DNA from: Onthophagus taurus
Lineage: Eukaryota > Arthropoda > Insecta > Coleoptera > Scarabaeidae
DNA length: 64,000 bases
Assembly: GCF_036711975.1 (NCBI RefSeq)
Contig: NC_091966.1
Location: 2,611,501-2,675,500, forward strand
Reading direction: 5' to 3'
Of this stretch, positions 49,190 through 60,739 are shown piece by piece. A program made the position numbers and the translations under genes. How positions within the stretch are numbered: the first letter of the stretch is position 1; every line of letters starts with the position of its first letter. The notes beneath the pieces are model-generated. The model was not told the origin of the DNA. It saw only the letters and a list, made by a program, of their open reading frames with translations, and made no database searches.

Positions 49190-49970
49190 CATATTCCAAT
49201 TGAACTAAAACTTACACTAGACCTAGAAACATTCGGGTTTAAATCCGATACTTTCTAGGTCCAGTGTTAGTTCTAGTTTTACACTAACACTATCACTAGA
49301 ACTAACACAAGACCTAGAACTAGAATCATTCGGGTTTAGCCGTCTTGAGAGACGTGCAGCTAAATCCGAATGTTTCTAGTTCTCGGTCTAGTGTTAGTTC
49401 TAGTTTTGCACTAGCACTATCACTAGAACTAACACAAGACCTAGAACTAGAATCATTCGGGTTTAGCCGTCTTGAGAGACGTGCGGCTAAATCCGAATGT
49501 TTCTAGTTCTCGGTCTAGTGTTAGTTCTAGTTTTACACTAGCACTATCACTAGAACTAACACAATACCTAGAACTAGAACCATTTGGATTTAGCCGTCTT
49601 GAGAGACGCACGAATGGGCGTCTCATTCGGGCTAAACCCGAATGTTTCTAGGTATAGTATTAATCCTAATTTTAATTGCTAATCAGCGTTTGATTGTGGG
49701 TTATATCTTTATTGAACGAAAAGTAGAACTAACACTTAACGTAGAATTAGACACATTCGGGTTTAGTCGTGCGTATCTTAAGATGAACGAAAACTTGACA
49801 AAAGATCGACATAAAGACATCACCTTTTTCCAAGCAAAACTACCCAGTGCCTGTACTATTAAGCTATGTTGCATTTTATGTGGGACAGTGCAAATGCACA
49901 GTAGTTTTTTAACTATAGTTACTGCATTCATATATTGCGACTTATACGAAATTTCGGTATGTAGTTTGAA
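49190..49970. repeat. Hairpin-family element, inverted orientation
   Basis: Bases 49200-49770 hold about four palindromic units (CATTCGGGTTTAGCCGTCTT next to its inverted copy; GTGTTAGTTCTAG next to CTAGAACTAACAC). The right end 49800-49965 is the inverted form of the left end of the element at 13215 (CCTTTTTCCAAGCAAAACTA; CATACCGAAATTTCG on the minus strand). The other end is missing. Confidence -1.
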
Positions 49971-50270
49971 AATGTTGTTAGATTTCAAAAATTAATCGAT
50001 TTAATTTTATGTTTTTAACAATTGTTTAATACTCCTGTAAATATTTTTACTCTAGCAAAATGTGTTTTATTAAAAATAACTTAATACTTATTAATACGGA
50101 CCTGATGTCATAAAATTTATGACACGCGCCCGCTGGAAGGTTAATAATTGGTTCGTCTCCTGAAAATGAGTAATAATGGTAAAAAAGTTAATTTAAAATT
50201 TTATACTCTGAATAATCGAATTTTATTTTCAAAACACAAAAGTTACAGAGTCACGCATTTTCAGACCAGT

Positions 50271-53200
50271 TTATTTAACGAGACCTAATTTTTTCGCTTC
50301 GACTTCGTAAATTAGCAATCTCCACATCTTCACGACAAACACTTCCGCTTCTTCATCCAGTACCATTTGAACGTCTTCCAAAATAATTTGAGGTTGCGAC
50401 CCCGCCAAAACTTTCGAACAAATAAAATCAACAAGCGTCGGTTCCGGTTCACCTATATACTCGATAATTTTCTTATTTATCCACGGGCGAATCTTTTTCT
50501 CCATCAAATTATTGTCTATCGCCGACCAATCCAATTTATAAGCAAACAACGCATCTTTTTCTGTAGGAATTTTTTCTATAAGCGATTTAATATGTTTTCG
50601 TTTCTCCTCTTGAGATTTTATCGAATCCTCCGATTTCTTTTCCCCGTTTTCTTTATCTTTCTTCCCTTTCTTATTGTCGTCGTAATCGAGAGGAACCAAT
50701 TTTCTCTTTTTAATTTGAGGGGCTGAGTCATCTTCATCCGGATTAAAGACATCCTTTAAATCAGATTTTCTTCGTTTTGGATCACGCTGTCCGTGTGGAC
50801 TAAAAACTATTGGTTTAGATAACGATATTTTCATCGTTGTTCCTGTGGTTATCGGTGGAGGTTCTTCGTTATGATTAGATGTCGTTGATTGTCTGGAATC
50901 TTCATCTATTTGCACTTGAGTCCACTAAAATTTATTAAATTAAATAATAGTATATTCAAAAATTAGTTTCATTTGAAATGCACGAATTCAAATGTAAAAA
51001 TGAGTGCTTTAAGTCTTATTAAACGTGTTTTTTATGCTATTTTTTTGTAATTCGCGTTTTTATCCTTTTTATTTAACAAAAATAAAATAAATTTTGACAA
51101 TGTAGGGAAATAGGTATGTAGCAGTTGGTAACACCGAAACACTTGAAAATAGAAATGTCAATTGACAGTTAGAAATGTCAAAACACAAAATGTATTCACC
51201 TGAAAAAAATGTTTCATGTACACCTCCCGAAATAAGAGAAATTGCTCAGAGTTCTATTAAAAGTTTTATTTCAATGATGAGTTTGGTCGTGGAAATGAGT
51301 ATAAGTATGTTTGGGTTAAAAATGAAAAGATAATGCTTAAAAAGACTGATGAATCCAAACCCATTTTCATAAACTGGGCTGATTACTTGCCAAAAAACTA
51401 GAGAAAACTCAACAAGCTGCTACAATCAATATTAAACTACGTTACATTAACATAAGAAGTCTGCAACACAAGCTTGGGGAAGTTCTGGCGCAGAGGGACC
51501 CTGACATACTGGTGCTCGCGGAAACTTGGCTTTATGAGGATGAATCGGTTGCTATAAATTATGTGGGATATGATGGGATACATGTCTGCAGAAGGAATAG
51601 AGATGGTGGCGTGTTGATATTTACTAAGACAAATTATGATTGTAATTTGATGATTCTGGGTATTGAAATTATGCCATTTAATGTTAATGTTTTTGGTGTG
51701 TACAAACAGCCTATCAGTATATATATCTCATTTATGAGAACGTTGGAAAGTACACTACATGTAAATAATTCACTATATATTGGGGATTTTAATATATGTC
51801 TATTGGAGAATAATAATAACTGCTTAGACTACATGGAAGCATTGAAAACTAATGGGTATAAAATTTTGAACAAACTAAGTGAATTAAATCCCACTAGAAT
51901 TGATCAGGGAACAAAATCTATATTGGATCATATTTTTACTAACTTTTAAAAACACTACAGTTATGATGTTAATATGTTTGATCATTTCGTCTCTGACCAT
52001 AAATTAATAGATATAAAACTTACAATAGATATAATGACTAAGATAACAAAGCTACGATGTCTTAAAGCAAAATGTTGAAATTGTGTTGAACTCTAGACAA
52101 ACCAAAAACATTGAAATGGATACTTTGCTTGGCGTTCTTCAAGCAGAAATTGGTAAAGTCACGAATACATTTGTAAGATGTACAACAACAAATATAACTG
52201 AGGGATAGTTCACTACAGCAGTCAAGAATAAAATAAAAGAAAGAGATAAAGCGTATATTAGGACGAAGCGTTTTCCTGGAAGTAAATTATAGTGGTGTCA
52301 ATTTGTCAAACTACGGAAAGAAGTCAAAAACCTTATTAGAAGGAACAAGAAGGAACATATGGATAAAAAATTTCAGAATACTGAAGAATGCCCTGTCGAT
52401 TGATATAGAAAATAAACGGCTTCCTAAGATTGTAAGCAGTAAGGGAGACGCAGTGGATCTAGGGAACTTTCTAATGTTCTGAATGATCACTTCACCTTCA
52501 GTGTAGATAGGTTGCTTGCGGTAAAGCTGGCCGCCAATGGCAGCTTAAATTATGGAATAGATTCCTCAATGTACATTAAGCCTACAACTGCAGATGAAAT
52601 TGCGGCGTCACCAGGCGATGACGGTATAAAACTAAAAGCGATGAAAGTACTGAAAGGAGTTTTATCACCTGTTCTATCAAGTATTATCAATAGAGGAACA
52701 AAACTTGGTCAATTTCCCGATATCCTAAAGATAGGAAAACTATAGACCAATATCTATACTGCTATACTGCTTAGTAAGCTCGAAGCTTTGGGAGTTCAGG
52801 GACCACCACTGAGAGTTTTTAAAAATTATTTAAGAAATAGAAAGCAGTACACTGTTTACAATAATGCTACTAGCAGCAAGACTCATATCAAGTATGGAGT
52901 ACCCCAGGGATCTGTCCTCGGTCCTCTGCTTTTTTTAGTATACATAAATGATATAACCAATTGTTGTATGCATGGTGATCTTGCCTTGTATGCGGATGAT
53001 GCTGTTTTGTTCTACAGCGGGTCTATGGACTCTGTCTTTTCCGATGCTCAGTGTGATCTGGACAGTGTTTGCTCTTGAGTAGATGAAAATAACATTAAAT
53101 TAAACAGCGATAAATGTACATGAACTTATAATCTCTGGTATTAGGTTGAGTGAAGTTACAAATACTACCTATTTGGACATTGTCTTAGACAACAGATTAA

Positions 53201-56200
53201 CGTTTGAATACCATATAAAATTAATACAAAAGAAGTTAAATGGTATAAGCTATCCTCTAAAACGTAATGGTCAATATTACAACAATGAAATGAGATTTTT
53301 TATTTATTATGCCTAGGCTCACTCTTACTTAAATTATCTTTGCGCTTTTTAGGGTCACGCTTGTAAAAAAGACCTTGACAAGCTACAAGTAACACAAAAT
53401 AAGTTTTTTAAAAATTCTCTTTTGAAAATCACATAGCACAAATACTACATCATTTTATAATGAGTTAAAAGTGCTTAATGTACAGGTGTCCAAATTTCGA
53501 TGGGTTTGCAGGGTATCTCAGTTATTATGAAAGATAGAAAGTTGTGGTTTTCGCGAACCAGAGCTACTTTTTTGTGAAACTTACAATGGCGCAAACCAAA
53601 TTTTCATAGCCCTCTTCGTTTTTGATATACAGGGAGTGTTTCAAAATTTACGATTTTCAGACACCCCCTGTATATCGGCTATCCGGAAACTTAGTAAAAA
53701 AGTAAAAACGGGTTCTAATAGATTTTTTCACGTAGAATCCGATGGTGCACGTAGAATTTTTCTAGTCATCACGGTTTTTGTGTTATAAACACAACCTAGG
53801 TTTTTTTAAATGGAACCACCTATATTTTATTTTTTTATTGAACTAGAATTTTTTCAAGTTTTTCAATGATATATAACTCTATGCTTACCTTTATAATTAA
53901 CCTCGAACTTGAAAAAATACATTATTTTATAAGTAAGCAATGATAAATAGTAAATTTTGAAACACTTCCTGTATATCAAAAACGAAAAGGGCTATGAAAA
54001 TTTGGTTTGCGGCGTTGTAAGTTTCACAAAAAGTAGCTCAGGTTCGCGAAAACCGCAACTTTCTATCTTTCATAATAGCTGAGATACCCTGCAAACCCAT
54101 CGAAATTTGGACACCCTGTATAGGGTGGTTCAAATTCGATGTCCGAATAGGCTAACTCGGAAACTATAAGAGTTAGAAAAAAAGTAGCTTACATGTCATG
54201 ATCTCGTTTTTCGAGAAACTGCTAATGCCGAAAACCTCATAGCGCTATCGTCTTTTGTTTTTCCCCTAGAGGCCAAAATTGGAAATATCGTAAAACCAGC
54301 AAGTGCAATTATCTTCGTTATTATTATAGGTGGAGTATTATAACTAAGACATTATATGGACACTTTTTTATAGAGAATTGGATGACGTAGTCAAAAAAAT
54401 TTTTTCGGTTTTAGATTTTGAGATATCACAATTTTCGTTTTTTTAAATGGAAACAACCACTGATTATTCGCTTATTAAATTCGTTATTTTTTTCTGATTA
54501 CAAAAATATAGGGTTCGACAGGTCTATTTCTTATTGTTTTAGAATAAAGCCAAAAATAAACTTTTTTTTTAAATTTCCATCTAGTGTCATCGACGAAATT
54601 AAATTTACAGTTTCCTGTAAATTATGGTACTATAACTAAAAATTAAAAAAACAAATTTCTGATGTTTGAAACAAATAAATTTGTTGAACTATTTAATTTA
54701 TATATGTTTTACACAAAAGTTGGAATAGATTGCATTATTTCACATTTTTTATTAATATTTAATATTATTATTAAATGACTTAATAAATTATTGATAGATG
54801 GCGCTCATATATTTTTCTTTTGAATTCAAATAAACATAGCAACATTTGTTTGTATTCAAAAAGTGTCACTTTAAAAATCCTGTAATAATATTAAATATTA
54901 ATAAAAAATGTGAAATAATGCAATCTATTCCAACTTTTGTGTAAAATATATATAAATTAAATAGTTCAACAAATTTATTTGTTTCAAACATCAGAAATTT
55001 GTTTTTTTAATTTTTAGTTATAGTACCATAATTTACAGGAAACTGTAAATTTAATTTCGTCGATGACACTAGATGGAAATTTAAAAAAAAAGTTTATTTT
55101 TGGCTTTATTCTAAAACAATAAGAAATAGACCTGTCGAACCCTATATTTTTGTAATCAGAAAAAAATAACGAATTTAATAAGCGAAATCAGTGGTTGTTT
55201 CCATTTAAAAAAACGAAAATTGTGATGATATCTCAAAATCTAAAACCGAAAAAATTTTTTTGACTACGTCATCCAATTCTCTATAAAAAAGTGTCCATAT
55301 AATGTCTTAGTTATAATACTCCACCTATAATAATAACGAAGATAATTGCACTTGCTGGTTTTACGATATTTCCAATTTTGGCCTCTAGGGGAAAAACAAA
55401 AGACGATAGCGCTATGAGGTTTTCGGCATTAGCAGTTTCTCGAAAAACGAGATCATGACATGTAAGCTACTTTTTTTCTAACTCTTATAGTTTCCGAGTT
55501 AGCCTATTCGGACATCGAATTTGAACCACCCTGTACATGAGATGATTAAGTGTGAAGCTAATATATAAAATCAAAAATAATCTAATGGAAACTGGCATTG
55601 ACTTTAACCTCAACTGCGATATACATGCGTATAATACAAGAACTAACCAAAATATTCACATCTTGCCCCTTGCAAGAAACATTGGGAGAAGAAGTGTTAC
55701 TGCAGCAGCGGCGGAGTAGTTTAATGATTTACCACAACGGGTGAAGAATGAATGGTCTGGAGTCCTTTGTGGGAGAAGCAAGGACTTATTACCTTAATCT
55801 TAGATTAAACTGATTTTGAAATGTTTTTTTTGTTGTATATGTATGTAACTTCTTCTTGCGTTGTTGTTATATTTTAGTGTTTATATACCTGTTATGGACT
55901 CTTATGTCTTTTTGGGAAATAATTATAAAACTACTAACAGTATGCTAAATTTAAGGTGTGGTGCGAAGAGAAGATTAAAGAAATTTCAGAAAATGTGCGA
56001 AAATTGTCACCAACTTGAACTGGTTCCATAAAATGTTACTAAAATCTCATTACATCATCAGATGCTGTAAGGAGTCTCATTACAGCACCAGTTTGAGTAC
56101 TGTAATAGCTTTCATTACCGTCACGAATTACAAAAAAATTTGTTATTATTAAAAAATTTTGTTCTTACTTGGGCTGCGGGTGGTTCAGGGTGAGGCTCTT

Positions 56201-57470
56201 CAGGTGGGGGTGGACTAAAATGATTATCATCCATATCACTATCACTGTCAATTGGTTCTGTTTCAACAGCGGCGAGTTCTTGTGCTGCTTGTTGAGCTAT
56301 AAACCTTAAAAAAAATTATTTAATTAATAAAATATTTGGTTCATTAAGTTTTTATACTTTTCTCTTTCTTCTTTATATTTTTGTCGATCCATTTCTCGTT
56401 CTAATTCTCGATCTCTATCCCTTTCCCTCGCGTGCTGTCTCTCCAAAGCTCGCTCCTTTTCTTTTTCTTTTTGTCTCCAATAGTCCATATTAACGTCAAT
56501 CAATAATTTTGGTTTGTACTGTTCTTCTCGTTCCTTTTTCACCTAATTAAATATGTAATTAATATATTTTGTGATTTATTTAATATATTTTGTGTAATAC
56601 CTTTTCAAATTCCGCATTAGGATCTTCGTATTCACCCGAAAATATTTTCATTTTTAATTCTTCAATTTCCTCCTTCTCTTTCACCCTATCTCTTTCGTCG
56701 GATTCTTCCTCTTTGAGTCGCTCTGCCAGTCTTTTTTGTAATTCTCTACCCCTAAATATTAACGGGTTAATATTAATAAATAAATACATTCATTTTATTA
56801 TTACTTATAATATTTAACGTCATCTCTATCATCATCATAATCTTCCAAAAATTCTTTCAACCTTTTAGCTTCTTTTTCTCTTTCTTCTTCTTTAACGCGC
56901 TCTTTTTCACGTTCTTTTTCGTAATCTTTGGATTTCCGTCGTTCTCTCGTTTCCCATTGTCTAAATAAAAATTAATTAATATTTTCAAATTATTTTTAAT
57001 CATTAATTAATTAACCTTAATCTTTCTTGATATAAAGCTTCTTTTTCGCGCGCTCTTCTATCCGCCTTTTTCTTTTCTTTCGCCTCCTCTTCCATTTCTT
57101 TCTCTTTAAGCAAATCTTTCGTACTTTTAGATTTTTCATCGCGATCTCTATCGCGATCTCTTTCGCGTTCTCGCTCCCTTTCTCGTTCTCGTTCCCTTTC
57201 GCGTTGTTCTCGTTCTCTTTCACGCTCGCGTTCTCTTTCGCGTTCCCTTTCACGTTCGCGACTTCGTTCTCTATCCCTCGATCTAATCAAATATATTTTA
57301 ATTAATTCAATTTAAGTTGTTATAATCTTTTTTTACCTGGATCTCGAATGTCGCCTTTTTTTCTCCTCTTTTTCCCGTGTTCTTTTTGGGCTGACAGATC
57401 TAGAAGTGGATCGATCTTTTCTGCTCTCCTTCTCCTTCCGTCTGATGACTTCCTTTTCTTCTTCTTGTCT
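50271..57470 (-). CDS. Rbm25: RBM25-like splicing factor, C-terminal part (5' partial)
   Basis: Seven exons are visible: 57470-57337, 57282-57016, 56960-56805, 56751-56601, 56542-56358, 56304-56169 and 50924-50271. They join in phase to 560 residues and a stop. The order is an RS/KE-rich stretch (SRSVSPKRTREKEEKKRRHS), a long RE/RD dipeptide region in exon 2, glutamate/arginine-rich coiled sequence, the acidic-proline linker DSDMDDNHFSPPPPEEP, and a C-terminal PWI domain (about the last 100 residues: DALFAYKLDWSAIDNNLMEK, IRPWINKKIIEYIGEPEP, LVDFICSKVL). RE/RD region plus terminal PWI is the RBM25 architecture; RBM25 associates with U1 snRNP and steers splice-site choice. The N-terminal RRM exons are not found, so the gene starts further right or outside. 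The last intron is 5.2 kb and houses a retrotransposon with two fold-back elements; the other introns are 40-65 bp. Confidence -1.
53483..54118. mobile_element. Fold-back element 1 (TA-flanked), about 636 bp
   Basis: CAGGTGTCCAAATTTCGATG at 53483 returns inverted as CATCGAAATTTGGACACCCTG ending at 54118. The arms are about 160 bp, and a second inner palindrome around ACACCCCCTGTATATC is present. TA flanks both ends. No ORF. The CAGG(G/T)GTCC end resembles that of the mariner at 27142, which suggests mobilisation by a Tc1/mariner transposase. Confidence -1.
54121..55533. mobile_element. Fold-back element 2: two 649 bp inverted arms
   Basis: The left arm 54121-54769 and right arm 54885-55533 are near-perfect reverse complements (a 3 bp indel near GATATC and rare changes) around a 115 bp spacer holding GATAGATGGCGCTCATATAT. 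The ends are (T/C)AGGGTGGTTCAAATTCGAT, with TA on both sides. It directly abuts fold-back 1, sharing the TA between them. The arms have no conserved coding sequence; the ORF at 54418-54639 is arm sequence. Confidence -1.
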
Positions 57471-57479
57471 CTAGAACGA

Positions 57480-58568
57480 AGCGAAGAATGCGTAAATCGC
57501 TTTTTTACTTGTATACGCGATTTTGGAATAATAAAAAATGTTATATAGAAAAAGTAATCATACCGATGTTACACGAAGGCTCTTACGTACGTATCCTAAG
57601 CGTTCTCTGCCAATTAGATTTTATATAGTATAGAGACAGACGATCTCTCACAAGTCTTTTTTCCTATTTTACTCTCAAAACCCTGACGATACTGTTAAAT
57701 CACATTTTAATAATAACAATAATAATCAATTATTATCATCAAATAACAACAACAGCAGCAACAACAAATCAATGAGTTAATTTCGAGATTATTTATTTAT
57801 TTGGAGCGCAATGTTACCTATTGATAAAAGCGGTATTAACTAAATAAAAATGGAAATTACATTTATTATATATATATAAAAAAAGCGGTATATATGCTGT
57901 GGTAAAGTTTATCGATCCATTATAACCAGTTATTTTAATTCTTGAAACATTAATGTGTAAAAACGTAATGTTCCTGTAATCAATCAAATGCATGCACAGT
58001 GACAAGTTGTTTTAAAATATTTTACTCAACACTAAATTATCACCGTTTTAATAGTAAAACATATAATCCTCTACATTTTAAATATAAAAGTGATTTACTA
58101 AGTGTGTTTGGGGACATTTCACAATCACGTTTTGAAAATAATTATGACGCAAAACAAGATTATTGTGATCAAAATAATTCTACACAAGTGTGCCAATAAT
58201 GATTTCTTTTCTAAAATATCCATATAAAATTTAAATTAAGGTGTAATGTAATTAAGAACAAAGAAATTAAATAATATTAAAATGATGCGATTATTTATAA
58301 CTTAAATGTTAACATTATTATTAGGGAATAAAACTAATCCATCAAAACCACATAAACAACCAAACCCAATTTGACTATAAAGCATTGTTCTCGATATAGT
58401 GTGCATCAAATACAATACAGAAATGGCATTAAATCCGACGCAGAGGAAGTTATTGGCTATCGAAGCCGGCAAAATAAACTTTGCTGCGAAAATTACAGAC
58501 AAATCTCATTACTGTCCACATCTTACTAGGCTAAAATCATAAAGCAATAACCCTCCATCCGCGGCAAC
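57480..58568. other. Region upstream of visible RBM25 exons
   Basis: Presumably RBM25 intron or 5' flank. Open stretches exist at 57999-58199 (+; ends FGDISQSRFENNYDAKQDYC and on) and 58302-58502 (-; hydrophobic, CVGFNAISVLYLMHTISRTM). I recognise neither, and neither has convincing splice sites. An (AAC/AGC) rich tract lies at 57740-57775. No RNA gene is seen. Confidence -1.
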
Positions 58569-60466
58569 TTAACCCTTTGTGTCCCAAGAAGTCAAACATT
58601 TTGAAACTTTCTGACAGAATCAGACAGAATTAAAACCCTATCAAAATACACTCAGTAAAGGCCTTTGGAATAAAATTTTAGCAAAATATGCAATCCCCCA
58701 ATTTTCGCATAGTCTAAGTGTCAAAAAAGATGCTAATTCAAAAATTCATGGAAACCGTGTTTATTGAAATTAAGAAATAAAACTTATTTTAAATTGAAGC
58801 TTTCTGTTTAAATCGATGTATCGATGGGTTGAATTAAAAAAATATTGAGAAAAAGAGTATTGAGTTAAAACTAACATTTTCGTATAAGCTAAAAGTGCCA
58901 AAAAAGATGCTAATTTAAAAATTCCTAGAAGCCGTCGTATTTATTGAAATTAAGGAATGAGACTTATTCTATATTAAAGCACAAAGCTTTCTCTTTAAAA
59001 TGATGTATAATAATTGTTGGGTTGGATTGGAAAAATATTTTAAAAAAATGTTGAAATAAAACATACATTTTCGTATAACCTAAGAGTGCCAAAAAAGATG
59101 CCAATTTAAAAATTCCTGGAAGCCATTTCTATTGAAATTAAGGAATGAGACTTATTCTATATTAGGTAAAGCTCAAAGCTTTCTCTTTAAAATGATGTAT
59201 AATAATTGTTGGGTTGGATTGGAAAAATATTTTAAAAAAATGTTGAAATAAAACATACATTTGCGTATAGCCTAAGAATGCCAAAAAAGATGCTAATTTA
59301 AAAATTCCTGGAAGCCATTTTTATTGAAATTAAGGAATAAAACTTATTTTAAATTAAAGCTCAAAGCTTTCTCTTTAAAATGATGTATAATAATTGTTGG
59401 GTTGGATTGGAAAAATATAGAGAAAAAAAATGTTGAAACAAAACTTACATTTTCGTATAACCTAAAAGTGTCAAAAAAGATGCTAATTTAAAAATTCCTG
59501 GAAGCCGTATTTATTGAAATTAAGGAATGAAACTTATTTTAAATTAAAGCTCAAAGCTTTCTCTTTAAAATGATGTATAATAATTGTTGGGTTGGATTGG
59601 AAAAATATAGAGAAAAAAAAAGTTGAAATAAAACTTACATTTTCGTATAACCTAAGAGTGTCAAAAAAGATACTATTTTAAAAATTCCTGGAAGCCGTAT
59701 TTATTGAAATTAAGGAATGAAACTTATTTTAAATTAAAGCTCAAAGTTTTCTCTTTAAAATAATGTAATAATTGTTGGATTGGATTGGAAAAATATAGAG
59801 AAAAAAAAAGTTGAAATAAAACTTACATTTTCGTATAACCTAAGAGTGTCAAAAAAGATACTATTTTAAAAATTCCTGGAAGCCGTATTTATTGAAATTA
59901 AGGAATGAAACTTATTTTAAATTTAAGCTCAAAGTTTTCTCTTTAAAATAATGTAATAATTGTTGGATTGGATTGGAAAAATATAGAGAAAAAAAAAGTT
60001 GAAATAAAACTTACATTTTCGTATAACCTAAGAGTGTCAAAAAAGTTGCTATTTTAAAAATTCCTGGAAGCCGTATTTATTGAAGTTAAGGAATGAAATT
60101 GTGTTATGTTCGTTATTAAGGAATGAGACTTATTTTAAATTTAAGCTCAATGTTTTCTTTTTAAAATGATCTGTAATAATCACACCTAATAACCATTTAT
60201 CAAAGAATTACCTTCTTGAACAACAAAATTCAACAGCACCACTTTTCACTAAACTTCTAACCTCACATCTGGATGAATAAGTTTAAAGTGTACCTAAAAA
60301 TCCTACAGTGCAGATTGCGACGTTTTTTATACAGATTATTTCTTGTATACACTTGTATAGTAGAAAGTACAGACAGCTCTAAATGCACCGAGTAGATAAC
60401 TACAGTTTAAAATTAGTGTTTAAAATTACCGGTACTTTAAAGTACCGTCGGGACACAAAGGGTTAA
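58569..60466. mobile_element. piggyBac-like non-autonomous element (TTAA-flanked)
   Basis: The left border is TTAACCCTTTGTGTCCC at 58569 and the right border GGGACACAAAGGGTTAA ending at 60466: TTAA on both sides plus a 13 bp perfect terminal inverted repeat beginning CCC, the piggyBac pattern. A perfect 16 bp palindrome GGTACTTTAAAGTACC lies just inside the right end. The interior has no transposase; most of it is tandem array D. Confidence -1.
58690..60170. repeat. Tandem array D, about 180-190 bp unit (about 8 copies) inside the piggyBac-like element
   Basis: GTCAAAAAAGATGCTAATT(T/C) recurs near 58720, 58897, 59088, 59280, 59470, 59659, 59846 and 60038, each with AAAAATTCCTGGAAGCC, TTATTGAAATTAAGGAATGA and AATGATGTATAATAATTGTTG. 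Units differ by a few percent, and the central ones are the most alike. Confidence -1.
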
Positions 60467-60469
60467 AAA

Positions 60470-60715
60470 ATAGCGCCCCTTTGGTATCAATTGGGAGTTT
60501 TCTTATAACATACTCTTGCTTCAGCCCATACAATATTTGGAAGCTTGATGCCAAGTTGTTCTGAATCTTATCTTCTCCTTCCTTAATTAGTTCAGCGTTT
60601 ATTTCATCCGCTCCTTCTTGTTTCTCATTTTCTTTATTGCCATTAATAATTCGTTGGGGTGGGTGATTGTATATTCCTTGAGTTCATTAGGTCTAATGAG
60701 ATACTACTTTTGTCC
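60470..60715 (-). mobile_element. Non-LTR retrotransposon RT piece (downstream part)
   Basis: Minus-strand frames give ELLMAIKKMRNKK and, after a one-base shift, GADEINAELIKEGEDKIQN, the start of an RTE/CR1-like RT domain (AIKKLKN.KAPG.DGI.AELIK). It aligns with 63540-64000 as the next part of the same element; array E lies between. Confidence -1.
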
Positions 60716-60739
60716 TCCTTATCATCTACTTGGACAACT

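Larger units (their letters stand above)
51180..55800 (+). mobile_element. Jockey-clade non-LTR retrotransposon, degraded, in the last RBM25 intron
   Basis: From about 51190 the frames give a short ORF1-like end (YVWVKNEKIMLKKTDESKP), then an AP endonuclease domain (RYINIRSLQHKLGEVLAQRD; ETWLYEDES; YIGDFNI; ILDHIFTN), then a decayed RT (VPQGSVLGPLLFLVYINDI, LYADDAVLFY). After an interruption at 53483-55533 the C-terminal tail resumes (YNTRTNQNIHILPLARN region at about 55620-55690) and ends near 55800. Stops, frameshifts and an internal deletion between the endonuclease and RT make it inactive. It lies antisense to RBM25. Confidence -1.

Noticed and set aside
54418-54639. 73-codon ORF inside the fold-back arm
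   Set aside because: It has no counterpart motif, and the mirrored arm holds the same text inverted; it is non-coding repeat.
57003-57290. Overlapping ORF in another frame of the RE-repeat exon
   Set aside because: Low-complexity RE/RD codons leave other frames open; splice phases support only the RBM25 frame.
58302-58502. Hydrophobic minus-strand ORF as a possible membrane protein exon
   Set aside because: No recognised family, no convincing start context and no joining exon; kept only as a note in the regional entry.
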